Source: Thalassotalea euphylliae (GTDB lineage: Bacteria > Pseudomonadota > Gammaproteobacteria > Enterobacterales > Alteromonadaceae). Taken from it: a DNA stretch of 64,000 bases. A program made the position numbers and the translations under genes. The stretch lies in NCBI RefSeq assembly GCF_003390395.1, contig NZ_QUOV01000001.1, positions 4,216,001 to 4,280,000 of the forward strand, given 5' to 3'. Below the pieces are notes generated by a model. That model searched no databases, had not been told where the DNA came from, and saw only the letters and a program-made list of their open reading frames with translations. Below, in pieces: positions 17,704 to 28,287 of this stretch. Positions within the stretch are counted from its first letter, which is position 1, and each line of letters opens with the position of its first letter.

Positions 17704-17937
17704 ATTCTTCAAGGTTAATGGCCTCATTCACTAGAGAATATTCGTGACTTGATGCACCTGGATTTAAGAATAGAAATATAAGAAATTTGCAGAATACTAT
17801 GGCGGCAGTTCGTACAAACTTTCTAGCAAATCATCCAAATGTTCATTGCTAGCAGGTTAGAAACTATGAGAATAAACCAAGCTCAAAATTAAAAGGAAGA
17901 GAGCGAGAGAGGTATCCATAAAAGTGTTTTTAAGAAC

Positions 17938-17976
17938 AAAAAAGCCCTCACTAAATTGAGCTAACTTAGCGAGGGC
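17938..17976 (-). terminator. Terminator after glutathione reductase gene
   Basis: GCCCTCGCTAAGTT pairs with the complementary arm ending GAGGGC (17944-17976), followed by six U on the minus strand. It lies 62 bp past the gor stop. Confidence 0.9.
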
Positions 17977-18037
17977 AGTGTGTTATTCAAGTGAATCGAG
18001 AGAAAACGAGTTTGTGGCAAGTTTTCTCAGGAAAAAT

Positions 18038-19390
18038 CTACATAGTCACAAATTCTTCAGCCGAAGTCGGGTGAATCGCCACTGTATTATCAAAATCAGC
18101 CTTAGTTGCGCCCATCTTCATCGCCACAGCAAAACCTTGTAGCAATTCATCGCTGCCAAAACCAATTGAGTGAATACCAACAATTTTCTCTTCTTTGCCC
18201 ACACATACTAGCTTCATGCGTGTTGGGTCGCGGTAATCTTCGGTAATTGCTTGATAAAGTGCCGTAAATTGTGAGTTATACACCTTAACTTGATCTTCAC
18301 CGTACTGCTCTATCGCTTCTTGCTCGCTTAAGCCAACCGTACCGATAACTGGGTGACTAAAGACCACGGTGGCGACATTTTCATAGTCTAAGTGCTCGTA
18401 TGGTTTATTGTTAAATAAACGCTCACATAAACGGCGACCAGCAGCCACAGCAACAGGCGTTAACTGCACTCGGCCTGTGTTATCACCCACAGCATAAATG
18501 CCGTCTACATTGGTGTTTTGGTATTTGTCGGTTGGAATAAAGCCACGCTCGTCGGTTTCAACACCCGTCGCTTCAAGGTTAATTTGATCAGTCGCTGGCT
18601 CGCGACCAATCGCCCAAATTAGGGTATCAACCGGGCCAACTGTCTTACCGTTTTCAAGGTGAACGGTTAACTGGCCGTTGTCGTGTTTTTCAACCTTAGT
18701 TGGCACGCTTTGGTTGTGAAGTGTTGGGCCATGTTTCGCCATTTGCTCAACTAGCGTGTCACTTAACATTTCATCAAAACCGCGCAATGGCTTTTCTTTA
18801 CGAACAAGCAAGTGTGATTCTGTACCTAACGCATGTAAAACGCCTGCTAGCTCTACAGCTATATAACCTGCGCCAACAACAGCTGCAGATTTAGGTTGTT
18901 CAGTTAACGCGAAGAAGCCATCTGAATCGATGCCATATTCAGCGCCTTCAATATTTGGAATGCTAGGGCGACCACCTGTTGCAATCACAATATGATCAGC
19001 AGAGTAAAGCTCACCGTTCACTTCAACGGTATTTTTATTTACAAACTTAGCGAAACCTTGAATAACGGTGACATCATTGGCGGTAAAACCACGTTGATAT
19101 GCGGCGTGAATACGCTCAATGTACGCTTCACGGTTTTTAATTAAGGTTGCCCAGTCAAAGCTTTGCAGTGGTGCATTGAAACCGTAGTCTGGCGCATAGT
19201 GCAATGCGTCGGCAATTTGCCCTGCGTACCACATCGCTTTTTTCGGCACACAACCAACATTTACACAAGTTCCACCAATTGCCTTCGCTTCAATTACGGC
19301 TGCTTTTTTACCATGCCTCGCTGCACGGTTAGCTGAAGCAATACCGCCACTACCTGCGCCAATGGCGAGAAAATCAAAATGTTGAGTCAT
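18038..19390 (-). CDS. gor: Glutathione-disulfide reductase
   Basis: The 450-aa flavoprotein has an N-terminal FAD dinucleotide fold ([14 protein letters not shown]), redox-active [13 protein letters not shown] with Cys 42 and 47, a central NADPH fold ([13 protein letters not shown]) and a C-terminal dimer domain ending in [11 protein letters not shown], which holds the catalytic His. It reduces GSSG to GSH with NADPH in the cytoplasm. The length equals that of the E. coli enzyme. It is a single gene with its own terminator. In Gammaproteobacteria gor often sits near prlC and rsmJ, as here. Confidence 0.97.
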   Translation of the reverse strand: MTQHFDFLAIGAGSGGIASANRAARHGKKAAVIEAKAIGGTCVNVGCVPKKAMWYAGQIADALHYAPDYGFNAPLQSFDWATLIKNREAYIERIHAAYQRGFTANDVTVIQGFAKFVNKNTVEVNGELYSADHIVIATGGRPSIPNIEGAEYGIDSDGFFALTEQPKSAAVVGAGYIAVELAGVLHALGTESHLLVRKEKPLRGFDEMLSDTLVEQMAKHGPTLHNQSVPTKVEKHDNGQLTVHLENGKTVGPVDTLIWAIGREPATDQINLEATGVETDERGFIPTDKYQNTNVDGIYAVGDNTGRVQLTPVAVAAGRRLCERLFNNKPYEHLDYENVATVVFSHPVIGTVGLSEQEAIEQYGEDQVKVYNSQFTALYQAITEDYRDPTRMKLVCVGKEEKIVGIHSIGFGSDELLQGFAVAMKMGATKADFDNTVAIHPTSAEEFVTM

Positions 19391-19497
19391 AATTGTGTAC
19401 CTATAAACCTAATCGTTTTGTTATCGTTAATTAATGGGGGAGGAAAAGGCAAATTACAAGCTTGCATTACTATGCCTAACTTTTGCCAAACCTTTGT

Positions 19498-22400
19498 CTA
19501 ACCTTTAGCGACCGTACTAAACTCATTTTTATTCTCCGCGAGTTTTTCTGTCAGCTCATCCATGGCCAGCGGCGAGTAATAAAAATAGCCTTGGATCAAG
19601 TGGCATTGATGATCAACTAAGTACTGAAGCTGTGCTTCGGTTTCTACGCCTTCGGCAACACAGGCAATATTTAAACTTCGTGCCAATACCAGTGTTGAGT
19701 CTACAATTGCTTCGTCTTCAGGCGATTCGCCAATACCACTAACAAAGCTGCGATCAATCTTAATAATATCAAGCGGTAGCTGTTTGATATAAGACAGTGA
19801 TGAATAGCCAGTACCAAAATCATCTAACGCTAAGCGACAGCCCATAGCAGAAAGCGTATTGATGGTTTCTATCGCTTTTTCTGGCTCGCTCATAAATGCG
19901 CTTTCGGTCACTTCTATTTTTAAAGCACCAGCAGGTATTTGATAATCATTAAACTTGTTTTCCAAGAAGGTGACTAAACTAGCGTCAGCAAAATGTTTGG
20001 CTGATACGTTAATCGACAAGTAAAAGTTAGGGCTTAGCGCACGCCATACTTTAAGTAGTACCAACGCCTTATCGAGAGCAATCCCGGTCATGGTGGCGAT
20101 CAAGCCCATTTCTTCGGCAAGTGGAATAAACTTGTCAGGTGATACTAAGCCCTCTTCACTTTTCCAACGCATGAGTAATTCAGCACCAATAATCTTGCCT
20201 GTGTGGGCATCAATCACGGGCTGATAAACATTGAAAAACTCATCGTTTCTCACCGCCTGCTTAAGGCTGGATTCCATGGTTAACCGCTGTTTAGCTTCCA
20301 AATTCATACGTTCGGTAAAGAACTGGAAGTTGTTGCGGCCTTGTTGTTTGGCGTGATACATGGCAACGTCGGCATTGCGCAATAGCTCGTCTTGCGACCC
20401 TGAATCTTCAGGGTACATCGCAATACCAATGCTGGCGCCAACACTCACGGTGGTACTTTTCAGTTTCACTGGCACCTCAACCACATCAATAATCTTTTGC
20501 GCAATGCGGCTTAAATCATTATGCGATTTAAAATGCTCCACCAGCACCACAAATTCATCACCGCCAATGCGGGCAATTGTGTCGTCTTCTCTAAGTGCAC
20601 TATTCAGACGAGCGGTGATTTCTTGCAATAGCAAATCACCATAGTCATGGCCGAGCGAGTCGTTAACCTGCTTAAAACGGTCTAAATCAATGAAAAACAG
20701 GGCAATGGTGTGTTGCGCGCGACGTGCCTGTTCAATACCGTGCTTAATGCGTTCAAGTAATAATGAACGATTGGGTAAGCCGGTTAGGTGGTCATAGTTG
20801 GCTAATTGTCTAAGCTCGAACTCAGCTTTTTTCTGCGCACTAATATCGGTCATCACAAAAATATAGTGATGCGTATTGTTCACTTTATTTTTGCTGACAC
20901 TGATATTCATTAACACATGGTATTCTTGACCTAGCGGCGTTTGAATCAGCTCTTCACCGCTATAGTGGCCTTTGTTTTTCAGCGTTGGTAACAGCTCAAG
21001 ATAATAATTGCTGCGCTCTTCTGTTAACCCGAATAGCCCTCGATGGTAGTCAAACTCTTCATTTTTCCAGCCGAACACTTGGCCCATTGATTGATTAACC
21101 GTGACACGCTCAAAGTTTTCATCAATGATCACCACCCAGTCTTGGGTATGCTTAAAGGCATCACCAAAGTTTAATGCACGCTCTTCATCGGCACGCGTTT
21201 GGGTAATGTTAGAATAAGATCCGGTTACGCGATCTGGCTCACCATCGATATTGCGGGTCACAATTTTGCCAATATCTTTGTACCATAACCAATGGCCATC
21301 GCTGTGCTGTAATCGATAGCTGCATTCAAAGCTGTCAACGGGCGAATCGCTCATCAAAAACGCGTGCCATTTGGACAAAAACAACTCTTTGTCTTCTGGG
21401 TGGATCAAGTCAACGTGAGTTTCAAAGCCAAGCGATGTATCCGGAGCCCCATAGCCTAAGTCTTTGGTAAAACGCTTAGCATAAATACGATTGGATTGGC
21501 TTTCCCAGTCCCACACCTCGCTATCACTGCCAGTAAGTGCTAGCTGTAAACGGTGCTCTCTTAACTTAACCGCTTCGTGTGCAGCAATTAATTCTTGCTG
21601 TTTATTGGCCCGCCAACGAAGCCAAATAAACAAGCACACTAAGACACTAAACCCATAAAAAACGAGGGTTACTGGTGCTCGCCACAATGGATATGAGACA
21701 CTAAACGACAAGGAGCTAGGCGCAGAAAGCTCGCCTGTGTAAGGCGATTTAGCACGCACAATCAGCTCATAGTCGCCAGAACTTAAACTCGGAAAAGTAA
21801 CATAGTGCTGACTGGAAAACGGCGCGTTTATTTCAGTAGGTCCAACGAGCTGGTAACGATACTCAATAGTGTCGCGATGTAAGAATGAAGACGTAGTAAA
21901 GTCGATACGAATGCCAATATCACTGTGCTTGAAGGCAAACGTCTGATCATTATTAATAAATGTAGGGACAGTTAAGTCACGTGATAACGTACTGACGCCC
22001 GCAAATTTAACGCTAAAGTCTTGGTTAATGGCCTCATTTTGGTTGTGCAGTTGAACCGGGTTAAAAATACTTAAGCCCAGCATTGTGCCATAGGCAAGTT
22101 TGCCATCGGCCATTGCAAGGTATGCATCGGCATTAAATTCATTAGTAGCAAGGCCATCACCAATATCGAATTGACGCAGGTGTCGAGTGTTTTTATCCAA
22201 TCGATAAATCCCCACTTGACTCGCGAACCATAAATGACCCTCAGTATCAGTCTTTACACCATAAATATGCTCATCTAAGGAAGTGCTAGCAGCGTCAATA
22301 AATACTCTAGATTCAAGGCTTAAACCATCAAGCCCAAACAAACCAACACCATCATAGGCGACCCATAAAATATTGTTATCATCTAACGCTAGGCTATTAA

Positions 22401-24171
22401 TCTCGGCGTGACGAAACTCTTGGTTGTGATGAAACTGATAAACCAATTTCAACGAATCAAGCATTGGGTTATAGACCCAGATACTATCTTGAGTGGTTAA
22501 TACTAACTGCTCAGGCCATAATGCCACATCGGCAAAAACTCGCTGAATTTGGTCAGGTGATAACACCTTGTTAATTGCATCAAGTTTTTCCATTTCACCA
22601 GTTTTTAACGAAATACGCCCAGCCCCTTCCGAGCCAAAAAACCATAAACTTTGCTGCAATATGGCAAACGTATAGTGCTCACCATGATGTTGACACAGCC
22701 ACGTTTGAGTTGCCGCAGAAAAAGGTTCTGACACGACCCGCTCTAAGCGCTTATTAAAAGGCCTAATTCCTTGTTGAGTTCCAACCCAAAGTGTATCGCC
22801 GCTATCAACTAGTTTGGTGATGTCGGCGTGTAAATGTCTAGTGTGTTCGTGTAGGTCGATAGCATAGTGTTTAACTGTTTTAGTCTCAGTATTGATGCGG
22901 TTTAGTACACGCCCCGTACTTGCCCAAATAATCTTCGGGTCTTGGCTATCAGCAGTCATGGCGTATACACCGCCTAGACCAAGTCCGCTTACTTCTTCAT
23001 TTAGCGGGCTATTATTAGTGGCGCTAACATGCTCAACATTCCAAATGAGTTCACTGTTTGGATTCCAACGATAAACCCCATTTGACTGTGAACCAAACCA
23101 AAATATGCCACTGTTGTCTTTGGTAATATCCAACACATCATTGTGTGCAACATGTGGGTTAATATCAGAAAAGCGAAACAATAACTGATAAACGAAATCT
23201 GCCGATGTGGGGGCGGTTGTATTTTTAATGTCAGTATTGCTTTCGATATCTGTTCCGTTTTCGCTACCCGCGCTGCTTTCACCTAGCTGCACCTGCATCA
23301 CACCTTCGTGCGAGCCCACTAGCACTTTATCCTGCTCAGCATATAGCGCACGCACACCATGCATAACGTTCGGATGAACAACAGGCAATTCAGCCAAATT
23401 GTCAAAGTAACGCACCAGATCGGCAATCTTAAAAATGATCAAGCCAGCTTCCGTAGCAACAAATACGTGACCTCGCCAACTAACAAAGTCATACAAACGG
23501 TTGGCCTCAAAACCGTCTAAACTAATACTGGAAACAACCTGATTAACCACTAAATCTAAGTGATTAACTTGCCCAGTGGATAACTCCAGAACAAAGGCGC
23601 CTCGGGGGGTAGCGACCAATAAAAATTGCTCAACTTGATGCACCCGCTCAATAAATTCCCCACCTTCTAATTGCTCGGTTAAATCAAGCACCAATTCAAC
23701 TTGCTTGCTTGCTTGGCTGTATCGCAACACCTTTTGCCCAATAGCAAGCCATGGCGAGTCTCCAGAATTGGGTTGATGAGCTGCATCAGCAGTTGTGATA
23801 ACGGAGTCGCTATCGGTGACTAATTGATAACTATCGGCTTGAGAGTCGTATCGGTAGATGCCTTTACCCGGCATGGTTAGCCAAACAATACCTTGTTTGT
23901 CTTGCACAATTTGCGTCACTGCATAGCGCTCAAAGTCACCTTCGGGGCCACTTAGCGAGCGCATTGTGTATCCATCGTAAATGTTGACACCATGCTCTGT
24001 GCCCAGCCACAAGTAGCCATTAGTGTCCTGCATCACTGCAAAAACACTGGCACTATTAAGACCATCAGCCACACTAATGTTTGATAATGACAAACTGGTG
24101 TTGCTGATCGCAAAAACAGAGCGAGTGATTAACACACTCAGCAATAGCAGACACCACATTATTCGACGCAA
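19498..24171 (-). CDS. Membrane sensor with two-component-type propeller, PAS, GGDEF and EAL domains
   Basis: The 1557-aa protein starts at TTG (24171); an ATG four codons later is the alternative. In order: signal peptide (1-21); about 700 residues of periplasmic regulator-propeller repeats (VMQDTNGYLWLGTEHGVNIYD, IVWLTMPGKGIYRYD, ILWVAYDGVGLFGLD); a Y_Y_Y domain (about 740-815); a membrane helix (about 822-845); two PAS folds with a PAC-type WDWESQ...RLQHSDGHWLWYKD; GGDEF with intact RIGGDEF near 1222; and EAL with AELLMRW and DDFGTGYSSL. Both c-di-GMP synthesis and hydrolysis motifs are intact, so net activity is undecided. The propeller type is known from polysaccharide-sensing hybrid systems. 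It is divergent from prlC. Confidence 0.92.
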   Translation of the reverse strand: MRRIMWCLLLLSVLITRSVFAISNTSLSLSNISVADGLNSASVFAVMQDTNGYLWLGTEHGVNIYDGYTMRSLSGPEGDFERYAVTQIVQDKQGIVWLTMPGKGIYRYDSQADSYQLVTDSDSVITTADAAHQPNSGDSPWLAIGQKVLRYSQASKQVELVLDLTEQLEGGEFIERVHQVEQFLLVATPRGAFVLELSTGQVNHLDLVVNQVVSSISLDGFEANRLYDFVSWRGHVFVATEAGLIIFKIADLVRYFDNLAELPVVHPNVMHGVRALYAEQDKVLVGSHEGVMQVQLGESSAGSENGTDIESNTDIKNTTAPTSADFVYQLLFRFSDINPHVAHNDVLDITKDNSGIFWFGSQSNGVYRWNPNSELIWNVEHVSATNNSPLNEEVSGLGLGGVYAMTADSQDPKIIWASTGRVLNRINTETKTVKHYAIDLHEHTRHLHADITKLVDSGDTLWVGTQQGIRPFNKRLERVVSEPFSAATQTWLCQHHGEHYTFAILQQSLWFFGSEGAGRISLKTGEMEKLDAINKVLSPDQIQRVFADVALWPEQLVLTTQDSIWVYNPMLDSLKLVYQFHHNQEFRHAEINSLALDDNNILWVAYDGVGLFGLDGLSLESRVFIDAASTSLDEHIYGVKTDTEGHLWFASQVGIYRLDKNTRHLRQFDIGDGLATNEFNADAYLAMADGKLAYGTMLGLSIFNPVQLHNQNEAINQDFSVKFAGVSTLSRDLTVPTFINNDQTFAFKHSDIGIRIDFTTSSFLHRDTIEYRYQLVGPTEINAPFSSQHYVTFPSLSSGDYELIVRAKSPYTGELSAPSSLSFSVSYPLWRAPVTLVFYGFSVLVCLFIWLRWRANKQQELIAAHEAVKLREHRLQLALTGSDSEVWDWESQSNRIYAKRFTKDLGYGAPDTSLGFETHVDLIHPEDKELFLSKWHAFLMSDSPVDSFECSYRLQHSDGHWLWYKDIGKIVTRNIDGEPDRVTGSYSNITQTRADEERALNFGDAFKHTQDWVVIIDENFERVTVNQSMGQVFGWKNEEFDYHRGLFGLTEERSNYYLELLPTLKNKGHYSGEELIQTPLGQEYHVLMNISVSKNKVNNTHHYIFVMTDISAQKKAEFELRQLANYDHLTGLPNRSLLLERIKHGIEQARRAQHTIALFFIDLDRFKQVNDSLGHDYGDLLLQEITARLNSALREDDTIARIGGDEFVVLVEHFKSHNDLSRIAQKIIDVVEVPVKLKSTTVSVGASIGIAMYPEDSGSQDELLRNADVAMYHAKQQGRNNFQFFTERMNLEAKQRLTMESSLKQAVRNDEFFNVYQPVIDAHTGKIIGAELLMRWKSEEGLVSPDKFIPLAEEMGLIATMTGIALDKALVLLKVWRALSPNFYLSINVSAKHFADASLVTFLENKFNDYQIPAGALKIEVTESAFMSEPEKAIETINTLSAMGCRLALDDFGTGYSSLSYIKQLPLDIIKIDRSFVSGIGESPEDEAIVDSTLVLARSLNIACVAEGVETEAQLQYLVDHQCHLIQGYFYYSPLAMDELTEKLAENKNEFSTVAKG

Positions 24172-24429
24172 ACTAACTTATCCTACACTAAAAAAAGAAA
24201 TACAAAGCTAACCCAATATTATGCCGAAATTTATGCTGCTCGTATTGCGTTAACACAAGGTAAAACAAAACAATACAATTGGTTTACACGCAAAAAGGTA
24301 CAAACAAGAGCGAGCACTTAGCTGCAAAAGTTAGAACTAACATACAATAAATATAGTGCGCCTCTTGAATTACGCGACTACTGGCTATAAATGTATAGCT
24401 GATAACAACTGATGCCGAAGGCTTACTTT

Positions 24430-26475
24430 ATGACAAACCCATTATTGCAATCACACGCACTACCACAATTTTCAGCGATTAAACCAGCGCACGTAAAGCC
24501 TGCCGTTGAACAAGCCATTGCTGATTGCAAGCAGTGTATCGACCAAGTGTTAACCGAAAATGATACATTCACATGGCAAAATTTAGTGATGCCGATTGAC
24601 GAAGTTGATGATGTTTTAGGAAAGTTATGGTCACCAGTATCACACCTAAACTCAGTGTTAAGCAGTGAAGAGTTGCGTGAAGCCTATGAAAGTTGTTTAC
24701 CGCTGCTGTCAGAGTACGGCACCTTTGTTGGCCAGCACCAAGGCTTATATCAAGCCTATAAACAGCTTGCCGAAAGCGAACACTACCAAACACTAGATAC
24801 TGCACAACAGAAAGTCATTGATAATGCCCTTCGCGATTTCAAACTCTCAGGTATTGCCTTAGCACCTGAGAAACAACAACGCTACGGTGAAATTGTGGCG
24901 AAACTATCTGAACTAGGTTCGGGCTTTAACAACAATTTACTCGATGCCACACAAGCATTTACCGTTAATATCACCGACGAAACAGAATTAAGTGGCCTAC
25001 CCGATAGCGCGAAAGCGGCAGCAGCCCAACTTGCACAAGCAAAAGCGCTTGACGGATGGTTATTTACCTTAGATTTTCCAAGCTACTTACCGATCATGAT
25101 GTACTGCGACAATCGCGATCTGCGTGAGAAAATGTACCGCGCATTTGTTACTCGCGCGTCAGAACTTGGCCCAAATGCAGGTGAATTCGACAACTCACAA
25201 GTGATGAATGAGATTCTTGCACTGCGCCACGAACTTGCACAACTACTTGATTTTGAACACTACGCCGATAAATCACTGGCGACCAAAATGGCTGATTCGA
25301 GCGAGCAAGTCATTGGCTTTTTACAAGACTTGGCAGCTAAGTCAAAACCGCAAGGTGAGCAAGAGCTGGCAGAATTACACGAATTTGCCAAAGAAAAACA
25401 TCAAGTTGAAACATTAGCTGCATGGGATTTACCCTACTACAGCGAAAAGCTTAAACAAGAGCGTTACGCAATTTCAGACGAAGAGTTGCGCCCATATTTC
25501 CCTGAACAAACCGTTGTTGCCGGTTTATTTGAAGTGGTCAATCGTTTATTTGGTTTAACCATTAAACAACGTGACGGCGTTGATGTATGGCACCAAGACG
25601 TTAAATTTTTTGACGTTTACGACGAAAACGAACAGCTACGCGGCAGTTTCTACCTAGATTTATACGCACGCGAGAAAAAGCGTGGCGGTGCTTGGATGGA
25701 CGATTGCGTTGGTCGCCGTGAGTTAGCCAACGGCACAGTGCAACTGCCAGTTGCTTACCTAACTTGTAACTTTAACGGCCCAGTAGGGGACAAACCCGCG
25801 TTATTTACCCATGATGAAGTGGTCACCTTATTCCACGAATTTGGTCACGGTATTCACCATATGCTAACGCAAATCAACGCTTCTAGTGTTGCCGGTATTA
25901 ACGGTGTTGCATGGGATGCTGTTGAACTACCAAGCCAGTTCTTAGAAAACTGGTGCTGGCAGCCAGAAGCATTAAGTTTCATTTCAGGCCACTTTGAAAC
26001 AGGCGAATCGTTACCACAAAGTATGCTAGACAAAATGTTGGCCGCGAAAAACTTCCAGTCAGCAATGCAAATGTTACGTCAGCTCGAGTTTGGTTTGTTC
26101 GACTTCACGATGCACGCACAATTTTCACCAGAAAAAACCGAGCATATTCAAACCGTGCTAAACGATGTACGCGCGCAATACGCTGTGGTTAAAGCACCTG
26201 AATTTAACCGCTTCCAACACAGTTTTGGCCATATCTTTGGTGGTGGTTATGCGGCTGGCTACTACAGCTACAAATGGGCGGAAGTGTTATCAAGTGATGC
26301 TTTCTCACGTTTTGAAGAAGAAGGTGTGTTTAACCAAGGCACTGGCCGCAGCTTCTTAGTGAACATCTTAGAAAAAGGTGGTTCACAAGAGCCAAGCGAG
26401 CTATTTAAAGCCTTCCGTGGTCGCGAGCCTGAAATTGATGCGCTACTAAGACACAGCGGTATTCAAACAGCTTAG
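24430..26475 (+). CDS. prlC: Oligopeptidase A (M3 family metallopeptidase)
   Basis: The 681-aa zinc peptidase has the catalytic motif FHEFGHGIHH, with a downstream Glu in WDAVELPSQFLENW. The start at 24430 (MTNPLLQSHALPQF) matches the E. coli N-terminus and is preceded by AAGG at 8 nt; the frame extends six codons further but without support. It degrades signal peptides and other short peptides in the cytoplasm. It is followed at 23 bp by a DNA glycosylase gene and then rsmJ in the same direction, likely one transcript. Confidence 0.96.
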   Translation: MTNPLLQSHALPQFSAIKPAHVKPAVEQAIADCKQCIDQVLTENDTFTWQNLVMPIDEVDDVLGKLWSPVSHLNSVLSSEELREAYESCLPLLSEYGTFVGQHQGLYQAYKQLAESEHYQTLDTAQQKVIDNALRDFKLSGIALAPEKQQRYGEIVAKLSELGSGFNNNLLDATQAFTVNITDETELSGLPDSAKAAAAQLAQAKALDGWLFTLDFPSYLPIMMYCDNRDLREKMYRAFVTRASELGPNAGEFDNSQVMNEILALRHELAQLLDFEHYADKSLATKMADSSEQVIGFLQDLAAKSKPQGEQELAELHEFAKEKHQVETLAAWDLPYYSEKLKQERYAISDEELRPYFPEQTVVAGLFEVVNRLFGLTIKQRDGVDVWHQDVKFFDVYDENEQLRGSFYLDLYAREKKRGGAWMDDCVGRRELANGTVQLPVAYLTCNFNGPVGDKPALFTHDEVVTLFHEFGHGIHHMLTQINASSVAGINGVAWDAVELPSQFLENWCWQPEALSFISGHFETGESLPQSMLDKMLAAKNFQSAMQMLRQLEFGLFDFTMHAQFSPEKTEHIQTVLNDVRAQYAVVKAPEFNRFQHSFGHIFGGGYAAGYYSYKWAEVLSSDAFSRFEEEGVFNQGTGRSFLVNILEKGGSQEPSELFKAFRGREPEIDALLRHSGIQTA

Positions 26476-26498
26476 GCATTGAATTTAGATTTTAAACA

Positions 26499-27206
26499 AT
26501 GAAACTAGAAGCTTTCGATAAACTCTATCAGCGCGCCGCCGAGCGAAAAGGAGGCGTTGCGCAATTAAATATACTGCTACCACCGGTTGAAGAGCAGGGC
26601 GCATTAGCCTTGCTACCCGATGATCGCTACTTAGCGGCATTCACGAAAAAAGTATTTCAGTCGGGCTTTGTTTGGCGTGTGGTCGAACAAAAATGGCCAG
26701 ACTTTGAAGAAGTGTTCTTCGGCTTTAACATCGAGAAAATCTTGATGATGCCAGAAGATATGCTGGAGCGAAAAGCCGCCGATCCGAAAATTATTCGCAA
26801 CTTTAATAAGGTAAAAACCATTAAAGCCAATGCCCAAATGATTTTTGAAGAGCAGCAAAACGGTCATTCATTTGCAGAATTTATTCGCCAATGGCCAAGC
26901 GACAATATTATCGGCCTATGGGCGCACCTGAAAAAACACGGTGCCCGTTTGGGTGGCAATACGGGCCCATACGCGCTGCGCGCGCTTGGTAAAGACACCT
27001 TTTTGCTGTCACGCGATGTGGAAGCCTACTTTCGGGCGCACGACTTAATCTCGGGCGGCTTGCAAACCAAAGCCAGTTTAACCACCATTCAAACTGCGTT
27101 TAATCGCTGGCAGCAAGAGTCCGATCTCAGCTTAACTCAGTTAAGTCGACTTGTTGCTTATGCCACTGGCGATAACTACATCCAAGTGCATGAGGACGAC
27201 AGCTAA
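26499..27206 (+). CDS. DNA-3-methyladenine glycosylase I-like protein
   Basis: The 235-aa protein resembles the Tag superfamily of helix-hairpin-helix glycosylases: [47 protein letters not shown] and a helix-hairpin-helix-like [28 protein letters not shown]. It would excise alkylated purines in base excision repair. Family members of this length lack some of the zinc-binding Cys/His of E. coli Tag, so substrate range could differ. Its stop overlaps the start of rsmJ by one base (TAATG), so the two are translationally coupled. Confidence 0.78.
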   Translation: MKLEAFDKLYQRAAERKGGVAQLNILLPPVEEQGALALLPDDRYLAAFTKKVFQSGFVWRVVEQKWPDFEEVFFGFNIEKILMMPEDMLERKAADPKIIRNFNKVKTIKANAQMIFEEQQNGHSFAEFIRQWPSDNIIGLWAHLKKHGARLGGNTGPYALRALGKDTFLLSRDVEAYFRAHDLISGGLQTKASLTTIQTAFNRWQQESDLSLTQLSRLVAYATGDNYIQVHEDDS

Positions 27207-28006
27207 TGGCAGACAATCACTTGCAAGTTGCCGTTGCCTACGTTCACAAAACCGATGTTGATCTAGCCAAACAAATTGCACAGCGTTGGCACTTTGACTA
27301 TATCGGCGATATTGCCGCAGCAGCTAACTTTGCTGAGCTTGCCTTTGTGCTGCAAGTAAACGACCAAGTGCTTGAATTAGTGAAGTTAGATGAACCTAAG
27401 CTCGCCCCGATTAAAGTTGATTTTATTGACGGCGCTGTTGGTCATCGCCGCAAATTTGGTGGTGGTCGAGGCCAAGACATCGCCAAGGCTGTTGGCCTAA
27501 AGCATGGTTTTAACCCACATGTGTTAGACGCTACAGCTGGTCTTGGTCGCGACGCCTTTGTACTTGCTGCGCTCGGTTGCAAAGTTACGCTAGTAGAGCG
27601 CAACCCTGTGGTCGCCGCTTTGCTGGAAGACGGGCTGGCACGCGCACAACTCAATGCTGACATCAATGAAATAGCCCAGCGCATGACACTGATTCACCAG
27701 TCGTCTACGCAAGACATGCCGCAACTTGATGATATTGATGTGGTCTACCTTGACCCTATGTATCCGCACAAAGAAAAGTCGGCGCAAGTGAAAAAAGAAA
27801 TGCGTGTATTCCAACACTTAGTCGGTGCCGATCTCGATGCCGACCAACTACTCGCGCCAGCATTAGCGCTTGCGGAATACCGTGTGGTAGTGAAACGACC
27901 CAGCTATGCCGACTACTTGGCGGATCAAAAACCTTCAACCGAAGTAAAAATGAAGAAAAACCGCTTCGACATCTACGTCAACAAAGGGATTCCCAAACCG
28001 GCATAA
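27206..28006 (+). CDS. rsmJ: 16S rRNA (guanine-1516-N2)-methyltransferase
   Basis: The 266-aa Rossmann-fold methyltransferase has the S-adenosylmethionine motif [19 protein letters not shown], motif [10 protein letters not shown] and the catalytic loop [15 protein letters not shown] (DPPY-like), typical of RsmJ. It modifies G1516 of 16S rRNA. Synteny prlC-rsmJ is conserved in Gammaproteobacteria. It follows the glycosylase gene with a one-base overlap. Confidence 0.94.
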   Translation: MADNHLQVAVAYVHKTDVDLAKQIAQRWHFDYIGDIAAAANFAELAFVLQVNDQVLELVKLDEPKLAPIKVDFIDGAVGHRRKFGGGRGQDIAKAVGLKHGFNPHVLDATAGLGRDAFVLAALGCKVTLVERNPVVAALLEDGLARAQLNADINEIAQRMTLIHQSSTQDMPQLDDIDVVYLDPMYPHKEKSAQVKKEMRVFQHLVGADLDADQLLAPALALAEYRVVVKRPSYADYLADQKPSTEVKMKKNRFDIYVNKGIPKPA

Positions 28007-28014
28007 CTGCTCAA

Positions 28015-28045
28015 CGTGTTGCTGGTTTTTATAGGCAGCAACACG
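28015..28045 (+). terminator. Hairpin after rsmJ, possible terminator
   Basis: Arms CGTGTTGCTG (28015-28024) and CAGCAACACG (28036-28045), perfect 10-bp stem starting 9 bp after the rsmJ stop. No T tract follows, so termination efficiency is uncertain. The next 240 bp before the chemoreceptor gene show nothing recognisable. Confidence 0.55.
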
Positions 28046-28287
28046 AATAAAGCCCTATCTCTATTCCTTTAGCCGCCTATTCGTTTAACCACCTATTCTT
28101 TTAACCAAAAGTTTTAGCGAACCAGTTATATAGCCTAGCTGTTGATATTTCTGCCTGAACACACCTTATTAACAAGCTACTAACAAAATCATTACTGAGC
28201 AAAAAACGAGCTGTAACAAAAATGTCATATTAGATCGTTACCATCCGCCGCGACTAAATATATTCGGCCAGTTGAGAGATTTAAACA

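Noticed and set aside
27442..27938. Three minus-strand frames within rsmJ
   Set aside because: They are shadows of a well-supported gene with all methyltransferase motifs in the plus frame.
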